A stretch of 9,607 bases of DNA from Candidatus Terrybacteria bacterium RIFCSPLOWO2_01_FULL_58_14 (GTDB taxonomy: Bacteria > Patescibacteriota > Minisyncoccia > Terrybacterales > 2-01-FULL-58-14). Of this stretch, positions 7,401-9,607 are shown piece by piece. Location: positions 13,231 to 22,837 of the forward strand of contig MHSZ01000029.1 in the NCBI GenBank assembly GCA_001824745.1, given 5' to 3'. Each line of letters begins with the position of its first letter. Within the stretch, counting starts at the first letter, position 1. A program made the position numbers and the translations under genes. The notes beneath the pieces are model-generated. The model was not told where the DNA came from, did no database searches, and worked only from the letters and a program-made list of their open reading frames with translations.

Positions 7401-9607
7401 GCACCGCTCGATTGATGGCGGTGCCTACGCGCTCCGCACCACGATCACTGACCGTCTCACAAACTTTTACGTAGACCAGGGGCTGACCACGGGCAGCAAT
7501 TACGCCTACAAGATTCTCACGAAAGATACGCCCGGCAATAAGTCCGACTACTCCGCGATCGTGCAAGATATTCCCGACGGCCAGGGCGGCACGGATGTCA
7601 CGCCGCCGACGATCTCCAGCGTCACCACAGCGTCGGTGGACACCACCAGTGCGACGATCACCTGGAACACCAATGAACTCGCCGACTCTACGGTGGGCTT
7701 CTCCCTTGTCTGCCTCACCGATCCTCTGGAACAAGGTTCGCCGTCGTTCGTGCTTTCGCACACCCTGACTATCACCGGGCTGCAGCCGGGGACGACGTAT
7801 TTTTACTACGTGAAATCGGAAGATGCAGTGGGGAACCTGGGCAGCGATAACAACGGGGGAATATGCTATGCGTTCGTGACGAACCAGGGCCCCACCATTT
7901 CGTCCGTGGGCGTTTCGGACATCGGCGGCTCCACTGCCAAGGTTTCGTGGCAGACGAACTTCCCCGCGGATTCCGAGGTGCTCTATTCCACGTCCAGCAC
8001 CTTGACCAGCCCGCAAACGCAGACGGTGGCCACCCTGTTGACGGCGCATAACGTGACGCTCATGGGTCTTACGCCTGCCACGCGCTACTACCTTGATGTG
8101 CGCTCCACCGATGCGTTGGGGAATCGTGCGTGGGACACCAACGCCGGCAACCATTACTTCTTCGATACGACAACCGATACCACGCCACCTGCGCTCACGA
8201 ACGTGCGCGCGGAAGCCGTGGAGCTTACCTCGGCGGTCATCCGCTGGGATACGGACGAATCCTCCACGAGCCAGGTTGAGTACGGGACGACATCAAACTA
8301 CGGATCGATGACCACCACGCAAACAGAGTTGGTCTTTGGGCACTCCGTGGTGCTGGAGGGGCTCAACTCGGGAAACGAATACCATTTCCGCGCGCGTTCC
8401 GCCGATGCGACGGGGAATGCCGCAACCTCGGCCGACTTCAGCTTCACCACGATCCAGGAGAAGAAAGCCGGCGGTTCTCCTCCGGATCCCAAAGACCTCA
8501 CGCCGCCCAAGATCTCCGAGCTTGCAGTGACGGTGTTGTCGTCGAGTGAAGCGCGCGCGACCTGGCGCACCGACGAGCCGGCAAACACCATTCTCCGGTA
8601 CGGGACGTCAACGCAATACGGTTTTGAGGGTGCGGGCGCATTCGATCAATACAGCAAAGACCATACCGTTGAGCTCACCGCCCTGAAAGCCGATACCGAG
8701 TATCACGCACAGGTTGTCGCATTCGATCAAGCAGGAAACTCCGCGATGTCCGACGATGTCACCTTCCGCACCCCGCCGGAAGGAGAAGAGCCCGCGCCCG
8801 AAGTAGCAGAGGAGGAAGCAGTGCCGGAGGAACCGGAGCCGCAACCCGAGCCCGCAGCAGAGCCGGAAGAGCCGGCGGAAGAAAGCACGGAGGCGCAGGA
8901 GACGATTGAGGAAATCTCTTCGGTTTCCGGATTCTCCGTGGATCAGTTGCTTGAAGTGCTTCGCGAACAGTTTCCCGGCCGCACGTTCACACCGGAAGAG
9001 TTTCAAGAGGTGATCGAAAAGATCGGCGAGCCGCCGTTGATTGCCGGCGACTTCCCGAGAGTACAGGTGGGCGCGACCGAGGCGACGATCACATGGATCA
9101 CCGACCGACCCGCAAACTCTCTGGTCGCTTACACCCGAGAGGATCGCTGGCGCCAGGACCAGCCGTATCCCCTTGAGGTGGGCAGCTCCACCGAGCTTGT
9201 GAAGATCCACGTCGTGCGCCTGACTGGCTTGAGCCCTGCGACCAGCTACGTCTTTGAGGTGCGCTCGCGCGGGCCGATCGGAGGATTGGCGCGCAAGGGC
9301 CCGTTCCGCTTCACGACGCTCTCGCCGACTCTTGCGATCACTGACGTGGACTTCGTGGCGCCCGCATCCGACACGCTCCGTTTCCGCTGGGCGACGAGTT
9401 TTCCGGCGTTCACGACGCTCACAGTGACGAACGTGAATACCGGCAAGGCCGTAACACTGCGCGGGGACCGGCTTCTCGTTGAGCACGAGTTCACCCTCGC
9501 GGATGTCGACCCTGCTTCCGAATACCGTGCGAACATTGTTGCGACCGATGCTCTGGGGAATGCCGCGACGTTCCCGGAGTTTCTCGTGTCGACCTCCAAA
9601 GATACGC
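4498..9607 (+). CDS. Giant exported multidomain protein: beta-propeller plus FN3 array (3'-partial)
   Basis: An uninterrupted frame of 1703 codons that leaves the window still open. Residues 1-29 are short and Arg-containing, 30-52 are a hydrophobic segment, and a possible signal peptidase site follows (PAGAA, 55-59). In order: a Thr/Asn-rich stretch with TNQTGWTKYDS (about 60-158); seven G-x-P/Y repeats, six with C-x4-C, forming a probable beta-propeller (159-501); two similar beta-rich modules each with one Cys pair (about 502-715); a region with DGSVTVSFSARDPDTT and SLNNGGSWTAI (about 720-860); a divergent FN3 (about 922-1025); four FN3-like modules (1034-1427); a Pro/Glu linker and short helical stretch (1426-1518); two more FN3-like modules (1519 to the end). 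FN3 units show a W-x-T strand and usually a DxxGN turn. It is probably a cell-surface adhesin or envelope protein; the ligand and C-terminal anchor are not visible. The ATG at 4498 is the only start that keeps the hydrophobic segment. No catalytic motif is seen. Confidence 0.9.
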   Translation, partial: MRLLALPVWAAGQGGRFFRGIRDLPRHPRAAAAAIAAVLVVLTVVSSTLLLFRQPAGAATYTFVQNNWTGGLDGGTRPVHPTNQTGWTKYDSKTSLVDTTQANLALLGLTTNQFVQTTETDFNAGTKTNTAVTGTGSAASVQLAAGDDVYSIYTQQTDGDIMGTMALGSSGNPVISYVGDGATTLNLTVCNNATCSSRTQRQLAVWSGNAHAYASAVTVNGSGNPVVAYGRYQLAATTNWWVYMISCNDATCSSWGSAVQAATGTGSFSGIVTAMTNSLGQPVFAYAESGLANTSVVRCTTVTCSSFGGPTIVSTGAKPAITKGSDGNPVLVTEEHVVDCTNAECSTKNSVALSSSRAAIAVGSDNIPTVAYYAGTDLKVQRCTTTACTALTAAVTVDSANDVGEAPSIVMASGTSFPVISYMDNTTGQMKVAYCATATCSSVDHITTIGAMSFNTTFGDRGTSIILGSDNKPMAAYRSTANINVADSTAGFEPSGTFASSILDTVGPAGGGWGTMTWNNNANPTLSLKARTSNSATMTGAPAFSTCTAITKGADISSNSCVNDTHRYIQYEATFSTSNPTITPQFNDITIQFLPYTTTPQDLISSWYDTNDPANIFQDIIWVETLPAATNVTFQLRTAPDAAGAPGTPSAWCGSDNAAAGCSGSFTDPSGATETVDAELRTGSNDQWIQYKVTMQSTNGNSSPTLTSVTLTYVVNAPPAFNPNYPSTGLGGATASQQTDGSVTVSFSARDPDTTQGTTNPGSVSPTYQYSLNNGGSWTAIPFANMSADADDLKAVGEVSYTAYTVTWYPKQHISGTYANQTKVRVVLNDNELANNTAQADSAAFVLDVKNPASVALTLNAADESLVLAATDDTALTMNISLIAATFPPASEQPFASPVSMTLTENQTVYVRVTDARSNNTTIQATTPTTPKNVIIRDTSNASTSAWQEFISWEIVAAPAAGFGSYEVHRSIDGGAYALRTTITDRLTNFYVDQGLTTGSNYAYKILTKDTPGNKSDYSAIVQDIPDGQGGTDVTPPTISSVTTASVDTTSATITWNTNELADSTVGFSLVCLTDPLEQGSPSFVLSHTLTITGLQPGTTYFYYVKSEDAVGNLGSDNNGGICYAFVTNQGPTISSVGVSDIGGSTAKVSWQTNFPADSEVLYSTSSTLTSPQTQTVATLLTAHNVTLMGLTPATRYYLDVRSTDALGNRAWDTNAGNHYFFDTTTDTTPPALTNVRAEAVELTSAVIRWDTDESSTSQVEYGTTSNYGSMTTTQTELVFGHSVVLEGLNSGNEYHFRARSADATGNAATSADFSFTTIQEKKAGGSPPDPKDLTPPKISELAVTVLSSSEARATWRTDEPANTILRYGTSTQYGFEGAGAFDQYSKDHTVELTALKADTEYHAQVVAFDQAGNSAMSDDVTFRTPPEGEEPAPEVAEEEAVPEEPEPQPEPAAEPEEPAEESTEAQETIEEISSVSGFSVDQLLEVLREQFPGRTFTPEEFQEVIEKIGEPPLIAGDFPRVQVGATEATITWITDRPANSLVAYTREDRWRQDQPYPLEVGSSTELVKIHVVRLTGLSPATSYVFEVRSRGPIGGLARKGPFRFTTLSPTLAITDVDFVAPASDTLRFRWATSFPAFTTLTVTNVNTGKAVTLRGDRLLVEHEFTLADVDPASEYRANIVATDALGNAATFPEFLVSTSKDT
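4585..4653 (+). other. N-terminal signal/anchor segment of the giant protein
   Basis: Residues 30-52 run through Ala-rich and then Val/Leu-rich hydrophobic sequence without charge. They are preceded by a basic stretch (RDLPRHPR) and followed by Arg and PAGAA. This fits either a cleaved signal peptide with an AxA-like site at 56-59 or an uncleaved anchor with the rest outside. The n-region of 29 residues is long for a simple signal peptide. Confidence 0.75.
4972..6000 (+). repeat. Seven protein repeats coding for a probable seven-bladed beta-propeller
   Basis: The pattern G-x-x-G-N-P-V-x-x-Y recurs with its proline at residues 173, 225, 282, 329, 368, 418 and 473 (39-57 residues apart). In six copies a C-x4-C hairpin follows: Cys pairs at 190/195, 247/252, 299/304, 340/345, 383/388 and 435/440. 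The seventh copy keeps GSDNKPMAAY but has no cysteines. The repeat resembles the VISYYD...LKVAKC repeats known from surface proteins of candidate-phyla bacteria. The DNA copies are well diverged, so this is an old duplication. Confidence 0.75.
6001..6642 (+). repeat. Two related beta-sandwich-like modules within the giant protein
   Basis: Residues about 513-595 and 602-715 share one layout: an early W, then LxLKART versus FQLRTAP, a local Cys pair (547/561 and 653/662), an aromatic YIQYEATF versus WIQYKVTM strand, and a final TITPQFNDITIQF versus SSPTLTSVTLTY strand. They look like a duplicated unit. I cannot assign it to a named family with certainty. Confidence 0.55.
7597..9607 (+). repeat. 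FN3-like module array of the giant protein
   Basis: Six modules of about 90-95 residues are visible here. Their W-x-T strands are centred on W1056, W1151, W1250, W1356, W1533 and W1631. The usual DxxGN turn ends at N1113, N1209, N1307, N1414 and N1688; the module at 1519-1610 lacks it. A TPPxIS/TPPxLT boundary precedes several units. The second one also holds a Cys pair (1072/1123). A more divergent FN3 lies just before the array. Such arrays typically act as spacers or ligand-presenting stalks. Confidence 0.7.
8773..9054 (+). other. Pro/Glu linker and helical insert between FN3 modules
   Basis: Residues 1426-1471 are almost entirely Pro, Glu and Ala, with GAG/CCG-rich DNA, and should be an extended acidic spacer. 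Residues about 1472-1518 (with FSVDQLLEVLREQF and TPEEFQEVIEKIG) read as two short amphipathic helices, the only helical stretch in the otherwise beta-rich exported part. It may be a small interaction or dimerisation unit. Confidence 0.6.

Noticed and set aside
7138..8154. Long minus-strand open frame of 338 codons
   Set aside because: It is also opposite the giant gene's FN3 region. Composition is Arg/Gly-rich and low in hydrophobic clusters, there is no RBS, and the + strand frame shows clear domain repeats.
8773..8910. Possible DNA-level tandem repeat in the GAG/CCG-rich linker
   Set aside because: The repetition follows from Pro/Glu codons. I found no constant repeat unit or regular period at the base level.
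8608..9486. Minus-strand open frame of 292 codons with a Leu/Phe/Arg-rich stretch
   Set aside because: The apparent hydrophobic stretch is the complement of the Pro/Glu linker codons, and the + strand frame is the supported one.
1..9607. CRISPR arrays, tRNA or rRNA genes, insertion sequences and attachment sites
   Set aside because: Reading both strands gave no spaced direct repeats, transposase-like protein, terminal inverted repeats or recognisable RNA gene.

Overview
The window is GC-rich, densely packed bacterial DNA read with the standard code (TGA acts as a stop). It looks like a fragment of a small-genome lineage, most probably Patescibacteria/CPR. That placement is an inference. It rests on the very large exported protein built from Cys-paired propeller repeats and DxxGN-type fibronectin III (FN3) modules, on an apparently leaderless start, on a YkuK-type RNase H-like gene, and on a short GGAAT-type intergenic repeat. 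No rRNA or other taxonomic marker is present, so the phylum is not proven.

Left part (1-2032, + strand): the two catalytic subunits of a 2-oxoacid:ferredoxin oxidoreductase, korA (5' end outside the window) and korB. They are translationally coupled through an ATGA overlap behind a perfect Shine-Dalgarno. KorB retains all four cysteines expected for its [4Fe-4S] cluster and the thiamine-diphosphate motifs. A perfect 12-bp hairpin fills the gap to the convergent HAD-family hydrolase gene (2083-2709, - strand) and probably terminates transcription from both sides.

Middle (2710-4411): a SAM-dependent methyltransferase is divergent from the HAD gene. It is followed by a 55-codon gene for a very basic small protein, which overlaps a YkuK/DUF458 RNase H-like gene by four bases. 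The 86 bases after that hold four tandem GGAATNN heptamers, a small GNRA-loop hairpin with a T-run, and an extended -10 promoter with a perfect TATAAT.

Right half (4498 to the window end, + strand): one uninterrupted open frame of at least 1703 codons, running off the window. It encodes an exported or membrane-anchored surface protein. In order it has an N-terminal hydrophobic segment, a Thr/Asn-rich region, seven repeats that probably form a seven-bladed beta-propeller (six with a C-x4-C pair), two beta-sandwich-like modules, a further beta-rich region, then FN3-like modules interrupted by a Pro/Glu-rich linker and a short helical segment. All 18 cysteines visible lie in local pairs and outside the membrane segment, as expected for a disulfide-bonded extracellular protein. 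The start codon sits about where transcription should begin, so the mRNA may be leaderless.

The most interesting item is this giant surface protein and its expression signals. The other genes are recognisable housekeeping or metabolic families, apart from the small basic protein.
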